Of a stretch of DNA of 64,000 nucleotides, positions 18,402-27,343 are shown piece after piece. The stretch is taken from the NCBI RefSeq assembly GCF_003201855.1, contig NZ_QJKI01000002.1:124001-188000 (forward strand). The letters are read 5' to 3'. The notes below the pieces were generated by a model. It worked only from the letters and a program-made list of their open reading frames with translations, did no database searches and was not told where the DNA came from. Made by a program: the position numbers and the translations under genes. Each line of letters starts with the position of its first letter. Position 1 is the first letter of the stretch. This DNA is from Rivihabitans pingtungensis (GTDB lineage: Bacteria > Pseudomonadota > Gammaproteobacteria > Burkholderiales > Aquaspirillaceae).

Positions 18402-19814
18402 TCAGTGCTCGCTTGTCCAGCCGCCGCCCAGCGCCTTGTACAAGGCAATGCCGGCTTGCAGGCTGTCAAAGCGCGATTGCGCGCGGCTGTCGCGGCTGGC
18501 GATCAGTGTGCGCTGGGCATTCAACAAAGACAGGCCGTCCAGCGCGCCGGCGCGCAGCCGGCCTTGCGCCAGCGCGTAGCTTTGCTCAGCTGCCGTCAGC
18601 GCCCGCGCCAGCGCGGCGTCGCGGCTTTGCTGGCGGGCCAGGCCATCCAGCGCGTCTTCGCCTTCTTTCAGCGCGGTCAACAGGCTGGCGCGGTAGTTGG
18701 CGGTCAGTTCGTCGCGGCGGGCGGCGTTGCGCTGCAAGCCGGCGTTCAGTTGGCCGCCGTCCCACAGCGGCGCCGACAAGCCGGCCAGCAAAGACGCCGC
18801 CAGCCCGGCCGGCCCGCCGCCGCTGGCTGCCCACAGGCTGCTGGCGCTGAGGGTGAGCTTGGGGAAAAACGCCGCCCGCGCCGCGTCCACATCGGCATCG
18901 GCGGCGCGCAACAGCGCCTCGGCCTGGGCGATGTCTGGCCGACGGGCCAGTAGCTCGCCCGGCTGGCGCAAGGCCGGGCTGAGCGCCGTCAGCTGCGCCA
19001 GCGGCTGGGTGGCCACGGCAAAGCCCTGCGGCGGCGCGCCCACCAGCACCGCCAGCGCAGTCAGCGCCGCGCCACGTTGCGCCAGCAGGCTGGCGCGCGC
19101 GGCTTCTTGCGTGGCCAGCAATTGCGCCTGCTGGGCGATATCCAGCTGCGAAGCGGCGCCGACGCGCTGCTTGCCTTCCAGCCCACGCAGGATGGTGCGG
19201 GCGGCGGCAATGTCCTCGTCGTTCAGCCGCAGGCGCTCGTCCAGCAGGCACAGCCGAAAATAGCCACTGGCGACGTCGGTTTCCAGCAGCAGCCGGGTGC
19301 TGGCGGCGGCGTATTCACTGGCCTCGGCGCTGGCTTGTGCCGAGCGGCTGCCTGCGGCCAGCCGGCCCCACAGATCGACTTCGTAGGCCACGCTGGCGCC
19401 GGCCTGCCAGTTTTCAGTGTTTTGCTCGCTACCTTGCTGGCGGGTCTGGCTGCTGGCGCGGTTGCCGCTGAGGTTCAGTTGCGGCTGGCGGGCGCCGTCC
19501 ACCGCCGCCAGGCTGGCGCGCGCCTGCGCCACCCGGCTGAGCGCCGCTTGCCAGCCGGGGTTGCCGGCCAGCGCCTGCGCTTGCAGGCGCAGCAATTCGG
19601 CGCTGTGATAATCCTGCCAGCCGTGGGCCTGCGGCGTGTCGGCCGGCAGGGCGGCTTGCCAGTGGCTGGCCGGCAGCGTGGGTTTCACCAACGGGGCCAC
19701 CTGCGCGCCGCAGGCGGCCAGCGCCAGCACCGGGGCCAGCCAGGTCAGGCGGATCAAGGGGCGCAGAGACATCATCATCTGGGTTCTTTCTGGCAGGAGT
19801 GGATGGCGGCGCAT
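18402..19814 (-). CDS. Outer-membrane efflux lipoprotein (NodT/TolC family)
   Basis: A 470-residue outer-membrane factor. The N-terminus has a lipoprotein signal with lipobox LAAC (LAPVLALAACGAQVAP). The two repeated OEP domains follow, with YEVDLWGRL and LARRPDIAQAEALLRAADADVDAARAAFFPKLTLSAS being diagnostic of the NodT branch. It should form the trimeric outer-membrane channel for the MacAB pump encoded upstream in the same operon. Start 19814 lies 3 nt after the macB stop with GGAG 6 nt before it. An internal ATG at 19778 would give a shorter, more typical lipoprotein signal and is an alternative. It converges with the barrel gene. Confidence 0.92.
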   Translation of the reverse strand: MRRHPLLPERTQMMMSLRPLIRLTWLAPVLALAACGAQVAPLVKPTLPASHWQAALPADTPQAHGWQDYHSAELLRLQAQALAGNPGWQAALSRVAQARASLAAVDGARQPQLNLSGNRASSQTRQQGSEQNTENWQAGASVAYEVDLWGRLAAGSRSAQASAEASEYAAASTRLLLETDVASGYFRLCLLDERLRLNDEDIAAARTILRGLEGKQRVGAASQLDIAQQAQLLATQEAARASLLAQRGAALTALAVLVGAPPQGFAVATQPLAQLTALSPALRQPGELLARRPDIAQAEALLRAADADVDAARAAFFPKLTLSASSLWAASGGGPAGLAASLLAGLSAPLWDGGQLNAGLQRNAARRDELTANYRASLLTALKEGEDALDGLARQQSRDAALARALTAAEQSYALAQGRLRAGALDGLSLLNAQRTLIASRDSRAQSRFDSLQAGIALYKALGGGWTSEH

Positions 19815-19817
19815 GGC

Positions 19818-21749
19818 TTACTCCGCCGCCAGGGCTTGCACCGGGTCCATGCTGGCTGCCTTGCGCGCCGGCAGGTAGCCAAACACGCAGCCGGTGACAA
19901 AGGCGCAACTGAAGGCCAGCAGTGCCGGCCAGGGCGAAAACGCCACGCTCACCCCGGCGCTGGCGGCCAGCCAGGCGCTGAGCACGCCCAGCACAATGCC
20001 CAGCGCGCCGCCAGCGCCGCACACCACAATGGCTTCGATATTGAATTGCAGCAAAATGTCGCGCATGCGTGCGCCGGTGGCCATGCGCACGCCGATTTCG
20101 CGGGTGCGTTCGGTCACCGACACCAGCATGATGTTCATCACGCCAATGCCGCCCACCAGCAGCGAAATCGCCGCCACCGAGCCCAGTAGCACGGTCAGGG
20201 TGTTTTGCGTTTCGCTGGCGGTTTCCAGAATCGACGCGGTATTGCGCACCTGAAAATCCTCGGTCTGGTGGCGCGCCAGCAGCAGCTCGCGCACGGCGGA
20301 CTCGACGGCGTCGATCTGGCTGACGTCTTTCACTCGCACCGTCACCGAGCTGGCGTATTGCTTGCCAAACACGCGCATAAAGCCGGTGGTGAGCGGAATC
20401 AGCACAATATCGTCCTGGTCGCTGCCAAACGGCGTGGCGCCCTTGCTGCTGAGCACGCCCACCACTTCAAACGGCACGTTTTTCACCAGCACATAGCGGC
20501 CCAGCGGCGAGCGGCCATCGGGGAACAAACTGTCCGCCACCGTGCTGCCCAACACAATCACTGGCGCGTAGCCGTCCACGTCCGCTTTGCTGAAAAACAT
20601 CCCCTCCGCCACCGGCCAATCGCGCACCTGCGGATAATTGGCCCACACGCCCTTGATTTGCGTGCGGTAATCCAGATTGCCCACCCGCAAGGTGACGCTG
20701 CCGCCGCGCTCGGGCGACACCGCCTCCACGCCGCTGACTTTTTCCAGCGCGGCGGCGTCGGCCAGGGTCAGCGAGGCCAGCTCGCCGCTGGGGCGCACGC
20801 CGGGCGCGCCGGGGCGCACCAGCAGCAGATTGGTGCCCATGGCGGAAATCCGCGCCAGCACATCGCGCTTGCCGCCGTCGCCAATCGCCATCATCGCCAC
20901 CACCGCCGCCACGCCGATAATCACCCCCAACAAGGTCAGCACGGTGCGAAACACATTGGCGCGCAAGGCGGTAAACGCCATGCTCAGCGATTCGCCCAGC
21001 TCGGCGCGCAAGCTGGGCTGGCCGGAGGGCGGCCGCGCCGGCAGCGGCGCAGACGCGCGCGCCACCGGGCCGCTGTCGGACTCCACCCGGCCATCGCGCA
21101 GGCGCACAATGCGCTCGGCGTGGCGGGCGATGTCCAGATCGTGGGTAATCAAAATAATGGTGCGGCCCTCGCCGTGCAGCTGCTTGAGCAGCGCCAGCAC
21201 CTCCTGGCCGCTGCGGGTGTCCAGCGCGCCGGTAGGCTCGTCGGCCAGCACCACGGGCGCGTCGTTCATCAGCGCGCGGGCAATCGACACCCGCTGCTGC
21301 TGGCCGCCGGACAACTGTCCGGGCCGATGGCCGGCGCGTTCGGCCAGACCCAGCTTGGCCAATAGCGCCCGCGCCCGCGCCTGACGCGCCGCCAAGGGCA
21401 GGCCGGCATAAATCGCCGGCAGGGCGACATTGTCGGTGGCGCTGGCGGTGGCGATCAGGTTATAGCGCTGAAACACAAAGCCAAAGGTGTCGCGGCGCAG
21501 GCTGGCCAGCGTGTCGGCATCCAGCGCGCTGACATCCTGGCCATTCACCCGATACACCCCGCTGCTGGGCCGATCCAGGCAGCCCAGCACATTCATCAGC
21601 GTGGACTTGCCGCAGCCGGACGGCCCGAGCAGGGCAATAAACTCGCCCTGGGCAATGCGCAGGCTGACTTCATCCAGCGCGCGCACCTCGCTGTCGCCAT
21701 TGGGGTAGCAGCGCGACACCGCCGCCAGTTCGATCAGGGGCGCGCTCAC
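19818..21749 (-). CDS. macB: MacB-type ABC transporter, fused ATPase and permease
   Basis: A 643-residue fusion. Residues 1-230 are the ATPase: Walker A GPSGCGKST, signature LSGGQQQRVSIARAL, Walker B VVLADEPTGALD, H-loop ITHD. A first membrane helix follows near 275-295, then a large periplasmic domain and three C-terminal helices (ISLLVGGIGVMNIMLVSVTERTREIG motif). MacB dimers power extrusion of macrolides, peptides or lipids taken from the periplasm through MacA and an outer-membrane channel. It starts with GTG 21749, overlapping the macA stop by 4 bp (GTGA), and is followed by the NodT gene after 3 bp. All three parts of the pump are present. Confidence 0.95.
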   Translation of the reverse strand: MSAPLIELAAVSRCYPNGDSEVRALDEVSLRIAQGEFIALLGPSGCGKSTLMNVLGCLDRPSSGVYRVNGQDVSALDADTLASLRRDTFGFVFQRYNLIATASATDNVALPAIYAGLPLAARQARARALLAKLGLAERAGHRPGQLSGGQQQRVSIARALMNDAPVVLADEPTGALDTRSGQEVLALLKQLHGEGRTIILITHDLDIARHAERIVRLRDGRVESDSGPVARASAPLPARPPSGQPSLRAELGESLSMAFTALRANVFRTVLTLLGVIIGVAAVVAMMAIGDGGKRDVLARISAMGTNLLLVRPGAPGVRPSGELASLTLADAAALEKVSGVEAVSPERGGSVTLRVGNLDYRTQIKGVWANYPQVRDWPVAEGMFFSKADVDGYAPVIVLGSTVADSLFPDGRSPLGRYVLVKNVPFEVVGVLSSKGATPFGSDQDDIVLIPLTTGFMRVFGKQYASSVTVRVKDVSQIDAVESAVRELLLARHQTEDFQVRNTASILETASETQNTLTVLLGSVAAISLLVGGIGVMNIMLVSVTERTREIGVRMATGARMRDILLQFNIEAIVVCGAGGALGIVLGVLSAWLAASAGVSVAFSPWPALLAFSCAFVTGCVFGYLPARKAASMDPVQALAAE

Positions 21750-22948
21750 ATCGGGCCTCCCGGCGGGCCGGGCGGACGCGCGCCCGCGCTGGGGTTATTG
21801 CTCTTGCCGCCGCCGGCCTTGCCCGCGCGCGGCCGGCCATCGCTGACAATCAGCGTCTCGCCCGCCGCCAGGCCGCTGGCAATCGCCGCCTCGGTGCGGC
21901 TGCTTAACGCCACCTTGACTTGGCGCCGCTCAATGCCGTTTTCGGTGAGCACCCGCGCGCCATACAGCTTGCCGCCCTCGCCCAGCGGCCGCAGCGCCGA
22001 CAGCGGCACCACCGGCAGATTTTCCGCGCGGCCCAGCACAAAAAAGGTTTGCGTGGTCATACTGGTCATCAGCTCGCGCGCGCGGTTGTCGATGTCGATC
22101 AGCACGGTGAACAACACCACATCGTTGACTTTTTCCGGGGTGGGCAAAATCTGGCGAATGCGGCTTTGATAGCGCCGCTCGGCGTGGCCCAGCGTGGTGA
22201 AATACACCGGCATGCCGGGCTTGAGCTGCGGCACATCGGCCTCGGCCACCTGGGCGTTGACCGTCATCACATCCAGATTGGCCACCCGCATCAGCGTGGG
22301 CGCCTGCTGCGCCGAATTCACCGTCTGACCCTTGAACACCGGCTGCGACACCACCACGCCATCCATCGGCGCATAAATCTTGGTGTAGCCCAGATTGGCC
22401 TCGTCGCCGGCCAGGGTGGATTCCGCCTTGTCGATCTGCGCCGCCAGCGATTCCAGCGTGGCGCGCGCCTGCGCCGCTGCGGCGTCGGCCATGTCCACCG
22501 CATCCTGCGAAGCGGCGCTCAAGGCCAGCAACTCGCGCGTGCGTTTTTTCTGCACCTCGGCCAGCTGCAACACCGAGGCCTGGCGCGCGCGCTGCGCCTG
22601 CAAATCGCGCAAACTGGCCTTATCCGCCGCCACCCGCGTGGCGTACACGGTGGGGTCCACCTCGGCCAGCAACTGGCCTTTTTGCACCGTGTCGCCAATT
22701 TTCACGTGCAGCTCACGCAACTGCCCCGACACCTGGGTGCCGACATCCACATAATCCTTGGGCTGCACACTGCCCAGCGCGGTGACCACTTTTTCCAGCG
22801 TGCCCACGGCTACCGTCTGGGTGACATAGCCCGGCTGCGCCGCCGCCGACCACTGCCGCCACCCCCACCACCCGGCCGCCGCCAACAGCATCACCACCAC
22901 ACCCCACCCGCGCCAGCCCCATGCCGGCCACTTGCCTGGAAATTTCAC
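21746..22948 (-). CDS. macA: MacA-type periplasmic adaptor of tripartite efflux pump
   Basis: A 400-residue membrane-fusion protein: an N-terminal membrane anchor (GVVVMLLAAAGWWGW), first lipoyl half at about residue 55-85 (GSVQPKDYVDVGTQVSGQLRELHVKIGDTVQKGQLLAEVD), an alpha-hairpin, the second lipoyl half (YTKIYAPMDGVVVSQPVFKGQTVN) and beta-barrel domains. The C-terminus is Gly/Pro-rich. The GTG at 22948 is chosen because GGAGG lies 5 nt upstream and the anchor follows at once; the open frame extends to 23017 with an unlikely leader. It is the first gene of macA-macB-nodT, and its promoter must share the 244 bp that also contain the CRISPR leader. Confidence 0.92.
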   Translation of the reverse strand: MKFPGKWPAWGWRGWGVVVMLLAAAGWWGWRQWSAAAQPGYVTQTVAVGTLEKVVTALGSVQPKDYVDVGTQVSGQLRELHVKIGDTVQKGQLLAEVDPTVYATRVAADKASLRDLQAQRARQASVLQLAEVQKKRTRELLALSAASQDAVDMADAAAAQARATLESLAAQIDKAESTLAGDEANLGYTKIYAPMDGVVVSQPVFKGQTVNSAQQAPTLMRVANLDVMTVNAQVAEADVPQLKPGMPVYFTTLGHAERRYQSRIRQILPTPEKVNDVVLFTVLIDIDNRARELMTSMTTQTFFVLGRAENLPVVPLSALRPLGEGGKLYGARVLTENGIERRQVKVALSSRTEAAIASGLAAGETLIVSDGRPRAGKAGGGKSNNPSAGARPPGPPGGPM

Positions 22949-23049
22949 GCCATCCTCCCCTGTCCGCCCCGGCCACACGCCGGGCCTGAACGCATCAGAC
23001 CATTGAAACAGAGCCATGTGTCCCCAGGGTGTCGAGCGCGCCGGGTTTT

Positions 23050-23192
23050 GTAACGTAGTGTAACTGGCAGGTTAAAAAATGCTAAATTAATGGTCGATCC
23101 GGATGGCCGCCTGGAGGGAGTTCACCACGGAAAAAGTTGGTGGATTTTTGATGGGGGAAAAAGCTGTTTTGGATCAGTTGCTTGGATTTGGT
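23050..23192 (+). promoter_or_regulatory. Probable CRISPR leader
   Basis: This is the AT-richer stretch just before the first repeat. It contains TTAAAAAATGCTAAATTAATGG at 23072-23093 in part and a T/G-rich segment with GATTTTTGATGGGGGAAAAAGC. Leader position is inferred from the array polarity: repeats next to it are perfect, while repeats at the other end are degenerate. An imperfect match to an IHF-type site (GATCAGTTGCTTG, 23172-23184) is very close to the first repeat. The short open frame 23090-23278 runs into the repeats and is not a gene. Confidence 0.6.
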
Positions 23193-26100
23193 GTGTTCCC
23201 CGCGTAAGCGGGGATGAACCGGGCAAACTGCACTGGAAGCGGCTATCTCAGCGGTGTTCCCCGCGTAAGCGGGGATGAACCGGCAGCCAGTTGTTCATCG
23301 TCCTTCATTTTCAGGTGTTCCCCGCGTAAGCGGGGATGAACCGACAACGCCATCTGCAAAATCATCGACGGCAAAGTGTTCCCCGCGTAAGCGGGGATGA
23401 ACCGGTAAAACAGGTCAAAATGCGACGCGCCTACCTGTGTTCCCCGCGTAAGCGGGGATGAACCGCAGGTTGACCAGCTCACTGACTCAATCAAGGCGTG
23501 TTCCCCGCGTAAGCGGGGATGAACCGTCATGCATGTGGTCGCGCACAGCCCCAAATAGGTGTTCCCCGCGTAAGCGGGGATGAACCGTCATGATGACCAT
23601 CGGATGGACGCCAAGCAGCGTGTTCCCCGCGTAAGCGGGGATGAACCGTGTTAAGCTGAACCGCGCCTTGTGGGTGCTGGGTGTTCCCCGCGTAAGCGGG
23701 GATGAACCGCCAGCGCGATTTTTCGCGCTCGCGAAATTTTGGTGTTCCCCGCGTAAGCGGGGATGAACCGCGGCAAGAAAAATCCGATTGAAAGGGAATA
23801 ACGTGTTCCCCGCGTAAGCGGGGATGAACCGACGTGTCGATGCGGTCAATCGCTAAAATCTTGGTGTTCCCCGCGTAAGCGGGGATGAACCGAGCGGGAA
23901 AAACAGCCCATGGCATACCGACCAGTGTTCCCCGCGTAAGCGGGGATGAACCGGCGCATAGGCATGCCGTAGCCGTCCAAAAATTGTGTTCCCCGCGTAA
24001 GCGGGGATGAACCGCGCTGGAAAGATTTGGTGAGTGAGCGGTCTAAGTGTTCCCCGCGTAAGCGGGGATGAACCGCATGCCCGTGTGGCCTTGAAGGATT
24101 TTTTTTGAGTGTTCCCCGCGTAAGCGGGGATGAACCGCACCGCCACCCCCAGCGATTCGCGGGGAATCTGTGTTCCCCGCGTAAGCGGGGATGAACCGCG
24201 CGCATTGAAGCCGAAAAGCAACTCTCGGAAGTGTTCCCCGCGTAAGCGGGGATGAACCGACTGGTTTAGCCCATGAAAAGCTTAACGAAGGGTGTTCCCC
24301 GCGTAAGCGGGGATGAACCGACAGACGAGAGATAGACCGGCGGGCCGTGTTTGTGTTCCCCGCGTAAGCGGGGATGAACCGGCGTTTTTTGCCAAGAACT
24401 ACGCTTTGGCAGAGTGTTCCCCGCGTAAGCGGGGATGAACCCTCATGGTGTGGTTCTCGTCAATCGCGCAGCGGGTGTTCCCCGCGTAAGCGGGGATGAA
24501 CCGTAGAACCCGCCCGCGCGCTGCGCTATGTCCCACGTGTTCCCCGCGTAAGCGGGGATGAACCGCGGAACTCCCCATCGCCCAGGTCCCCGCCGCGCGT
24601 GTTCCCCGCGTAAGCGGGGATGAACCGTGGCTGCAGAGTTGTTTGGCGCGGGGAGCATCGTGTTCCCCGCGTAAGCGGGGATGAACCGCCGTACTTTGTC
24701 GAAATGGTGCTGAAAATCAAGTGTTCCCCGCGTAAGCGGGGATGAACCGATCAACCCCATTTCCGGCCTGAATGGCTTTGGGTGTTCCCCGCGTAAGCGG
24801 GGATGAACCGCCCCGCTGTGGTAAACGACACAGGCAGGCCATGGTGTTCCCCGCGTAAGCGGGGATGAACCGTCAGGGTCTTCAATATGTGCCTTCTTCA
24901 GCTCGTGTTCCCCGCGTAAGCGGGGATGAACCTACTGGGCCGTGCGCGCCACCGGCGGCCAAACTGTGTTCCCCGCGTAAGCGGGGATGAACCGGTGCGG
25001 CCGATGCGGCCAAAACCGGAACCCGGGTGTTCCCCGCGTAAGCGGGGATGAACCGCGGGTGCTGTAATGGCGCACCCGCGCGAGACCCGTGTTCCCCGCG
25101 TAAGCGGGGATGAACCGAATCGTTCCGATGATGACAACATCAAGCGAATGTGTTCCCCGCGTAAGCGGGGATGAACCGGCAAACTCGACAGCATCCAGTC
25201 GGCCGTTAGCGTGTTCCCCGCGTAAGCGGGGATGAACCGGTCGGGCAGTTATTGCCGCTGAAATCGACCGCGTGTTCCCCGCGTAAGCGGGGATGAACCG
25301 ACGGTTGGGTCAACCGGATACACATGGCGCACGTGTTCCCCGCGTAAGCGGGGATGAACCGATTTGCCATCGCGCACAACGTAGGTGATCGAGGTGTTCC
25401 CCGCGTAAGCGGGGATGAACCGCTGGACGCCGCCGACGCCCGGATTACCGGCCAGTGTTCCCCGCGTAAGCGGGGATGAACCGCTGGCCATCTCGGATGG
25501 CCCACTCCGTGCCGGGTGTTCCCCGCGTAAGCGGGGATGAACCGTTTCGGAATTGTGTACTGCGACAGCGCATCTTGTGTTCCCCGCGTAAGCGGGGATG
25601 AACCGCGCGGCTGCGCCAAGTTGAAGCGCATGCCGCGGTGTTCCCCGCGTAAGCGGGGATGAACCGCACCTGATTGTCCACCGCCATCACCCGGCCACGT
25701 GTTCCCCGCGTAAGCGGGGATGAACCGTGCCGGTATAGCCGTCAGCGACCGCCGCTTGCGTGTTCCCCGCGTAAGCGGGGATGAACCGCACAGCCGCAGC
25801 CGCAAGCACAGCCGCAGCCGCGTGTTCCCCGCGTAAGCGGGGATGAACCGATTTGTTTTCTCTCCAGTAAACTGCGCTAAGCGTGTTCCCCGCGTAAGCG
25901 GGGATGAACCGATCACCAAATGCAACGCAGACGAAATCCAAACGTGTTCCCCGCGTAAGCGGGGATGAACCGCAATAACCTTGCCGAAATTGATTGGATC
26001 AATGGTGTTCCCCGCGTAAGCGGGGATGAACCGCAAGCGATGACTCAACGCCAATCTGACGATATGTGTTCCCCGCGTAAGCGGGGATGAACCGTCGATG

Positions 26101-26338
26101 AATACGACTGGTTGGAAGCTGAGGGAGTGTTCCCCGCGTAAGCGGGGATGAACCGCAGGCGAAATTTTTCAAAAAATCAGATGTGGCGTGTTCCCCGCGT
26201 AAGCGGGGATGAACCGATGCAACGACATGGCGCAAAAAAACTGACGTGGTGTTCCCCGCGTAAGCGGGGATGAACCGCCGCCGCTGAAAAAATGCGCCAG
26301 TGGATTGAGGTGTTCCCCGCGTAAGCGGGGATGAGCCG
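23193..26338 (+). CRISPR. Type I-E-like CRISPR array, 52 repeats and 51 spacers
   Basis: Counting each unit by eye gives 52 repeats of 29 bp. They begin GTGTTCCCC, have GC-rich palindromic arms CCCCGC/GCGGGG around GTAA and end GATGAACCG, the form typical of type I-E arrays. Start-to-start spacing is 61 bp for 45 units and 62 bp for six (units ending at 24109, 24537, 24599, 24844, 25089 and 25822), so there are 45 spacers of 32 nt and six of 33 nt. All repeats appear identical except three: the 21st (24414) and 29th (24905) have C or T for the last G, and the last (26310) has GATGAGCCG. No cas gene lies anywhere in the window, so interference proteins, if any, are encoded elsewhere. Confidence 0.98.
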
Positions 26339-26359
26339 CGATTTTCCCCTGGCGCAGTG

Positions 26360-26566
26360 ATGGTCAGCCTCGGCATGGATCGCCAAATCACGGCGCTGGA
26401 CAACCTGCTGCGCGAGCTCGACGCCCTGGGCATGGACGTTGGCGCGCTTAGGCTCGAACTGAAATCCATGCGCTACCACCTCGAAATGTTCGACTCAGCA
26501 GCGCGAGAGATTGGCGAAGTAATTGGCGAAGTAATTCGCCCTCCGTTGCGCTGCATGATATCGTGA
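26360..26566 (+). CDS. Possible small helical protein of unknown function
   Basis: A 68-residue frame beginning 22 bp after the last CRISPR repeat: MVSLGMDRQITALDNLLREL, then an amphipathic leucine-rich helix and a short tandem repeat IGEVIGEVI near the end. The composition is protein-like (heptad-like leucines, mixed charge) but there is no clear ribosome-binding site and no recognisable family. It could be a decayed gene fragment in the segment that separates the array from its relic repeats. The reverse-strand frames over the same bases run into CRISPR repeats and are not credible. Confidence 0.35.
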   Translation: MVSLGMDRQITALDNLLRELDALGMDVGALRLELKSMRYHLEMFDSAAREIGEVIGEVIRPPLRCMIS

Positions 26567-26571
26567 TATTT

Positions 26572-26593
26572 CCGGCCTGCTGGTGCAGGCCGG
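26572..26593 (+). other. GC-rich hairpin upstream of the LprI-like gene
   Basis: The 9-bp arms CCGGCCTGC and GCAGGCCGG surround a TGGT loop. There is no T run, so a classical terminator is unlikely. It ends 19 bp before the start codon at 26612, overlapping the 5' untranslated region, and could be a weak attenuator or mRNA-stabilising stem. Confidence 0.45.
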
Positions 26594-26611
26594 GCCTACC
26601 GGAGAGACATC

Positions 26612-26983
26612 ATGATGAAGCGTATATTGCTGGCAGTGCTGCTGGCCGGCTCGCAATCGGCGATGGCCAAGGACTGCGAAACAGAATCAGGCGGGGGAAC
26701 AATGTCTGCCGTATATGCCTGCATGCAGAATGAGCAATACAAGTTCGTAAACGCTACCTATCAAAAGCTAGAGCGAAAGCTGTTGCGAAAACCCGACCTA
26801 CTGAACGATCTTCGCGCCTCCCAGGTGAGCTGGGAAAAGTTTGTTTCAGATTCCTGTGGGTTTTTGTCAAATTTTGACCAGGGCGAACTGGGATGGGCGG
26901 ATGCCAACTATTCGTGCCATTCTGATTTTTACTCAGCTCGGGTCAAGGTGCTGAACTCGTGGATCAAAAAGGCGGGTGGGTGA
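26612..26983 (+). CDS. DUF1311/LprI-type periplasmic protein
   Basis: A 123-residue protein with a signal peptide (MMKRILLAVLLAGSQSAMA, cleavage before KDC) and a DUF1311-like domain with four cysteines in the mature part. These include CMQNEQYKFVNATYQKLERK and a second half with SWEKFVSDSCGFL and YSCHSDFYSARVKVL. LprI-type proteins inhibit lysozyme in some bacteria, but most members are untested. GGAGAG lies before ATG 26612. Base composition is clearly lower in GC than the flanking housekeeping genes, and it lies between the CRISPR array and two relic repeats, both hinting at acquisition. Confidence 0.8.
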   Translation: MMKRILLAVLLAGSQSAMAKDCETESGGGTMSAVYACMQNEQYKFVNATYQKLERKLLRKPDLLNDLRASQVSWEKFVSDSCGFLSNFDQGELGWADANYSCHSDFYSARVKVLNSWIKKAGG

Positions 26984-27134
26984 CATGAAAATGCGCGCAC
27001 TGCATCGGCGCAACGTCTTGGTTTTCTTGCGAAGACCAGCCTTCAGGGGAACTTGAGCATCATGTATGCACAGCAAGTAATACGCTCAAACTCAACGAAA
27101 AGATGTATGCGCTGCTTGGCGAAATTGAGGGCGC

Positions 27135-27163
27135 GAGTTCCCCGCGTAAGCGGGGATGAGCCG
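27135..27163 (+). repeat. Degenerate CRISPR repeat, relic 1
   Basis: This matches the array repeat with T to A at position 2 and the GATGAGCCG ending also carried by the last repeat of the array. It lies 797 bp beyond the array end, in the same orientation. Confidence 0.88.
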
Positions 27164-27196
27164 GGTTTTGCCCCGATTGAGATCGTCGAAGATGCA

Positions 27197-27225
27197 GTGT
27201 CCCCCGCGTAAGCAGAGATATGCCG
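27197..27225 (+). repeat. Degenerate CRISPR repeat, relic 2
   Basis: It begins GTGTCCCCCGCGTAAGC and then diverges (AGAGATATGCCG). It is spaced 62 bp from relic 1, so a 33-nt spacer-like segment is preserved between them at 27164-27196. Confidence 0.8.
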
Positions 27226-27244
27226 CAGCAAAATAAAGAGTAGC

Positions 27245-27312
27245 GAACAAAGTCCCCTGGCGTGTTTGCACGGTCTTGTACTGCCCGCACTATCTGTGGT
27301 CGTGTACCGGGG
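27245..27312. repeat. Decayed fragment of the palindromic dispersed repeat
   Basis: This resembles the first half of the 114-bp palindrome (ACAAAGTCCCCTGGCGTGTT, then CGGTCTTGTACTGCCCGCACT and CTGTGGTCGTGTACC) with many substitutions. The outer right arm is not recognisable. The rest of the 26984-27343 gap holds only the two CRISPR relics and no gene. Confidence 0.5.
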
Positions 27313-27343
27313 TTAAGGCGTTGTGTGTGGTTCTGCGCCACTT

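Noticed and set aside
23243..26469. Many reverse-strand open frames across the CRISPR array
   Set aside because: Their products are only the repeat read in three frames (SSPLTRGT, FIPAYAGNT, HPRLRGEH) joined by spacers; well-known artefacts of this repeat.
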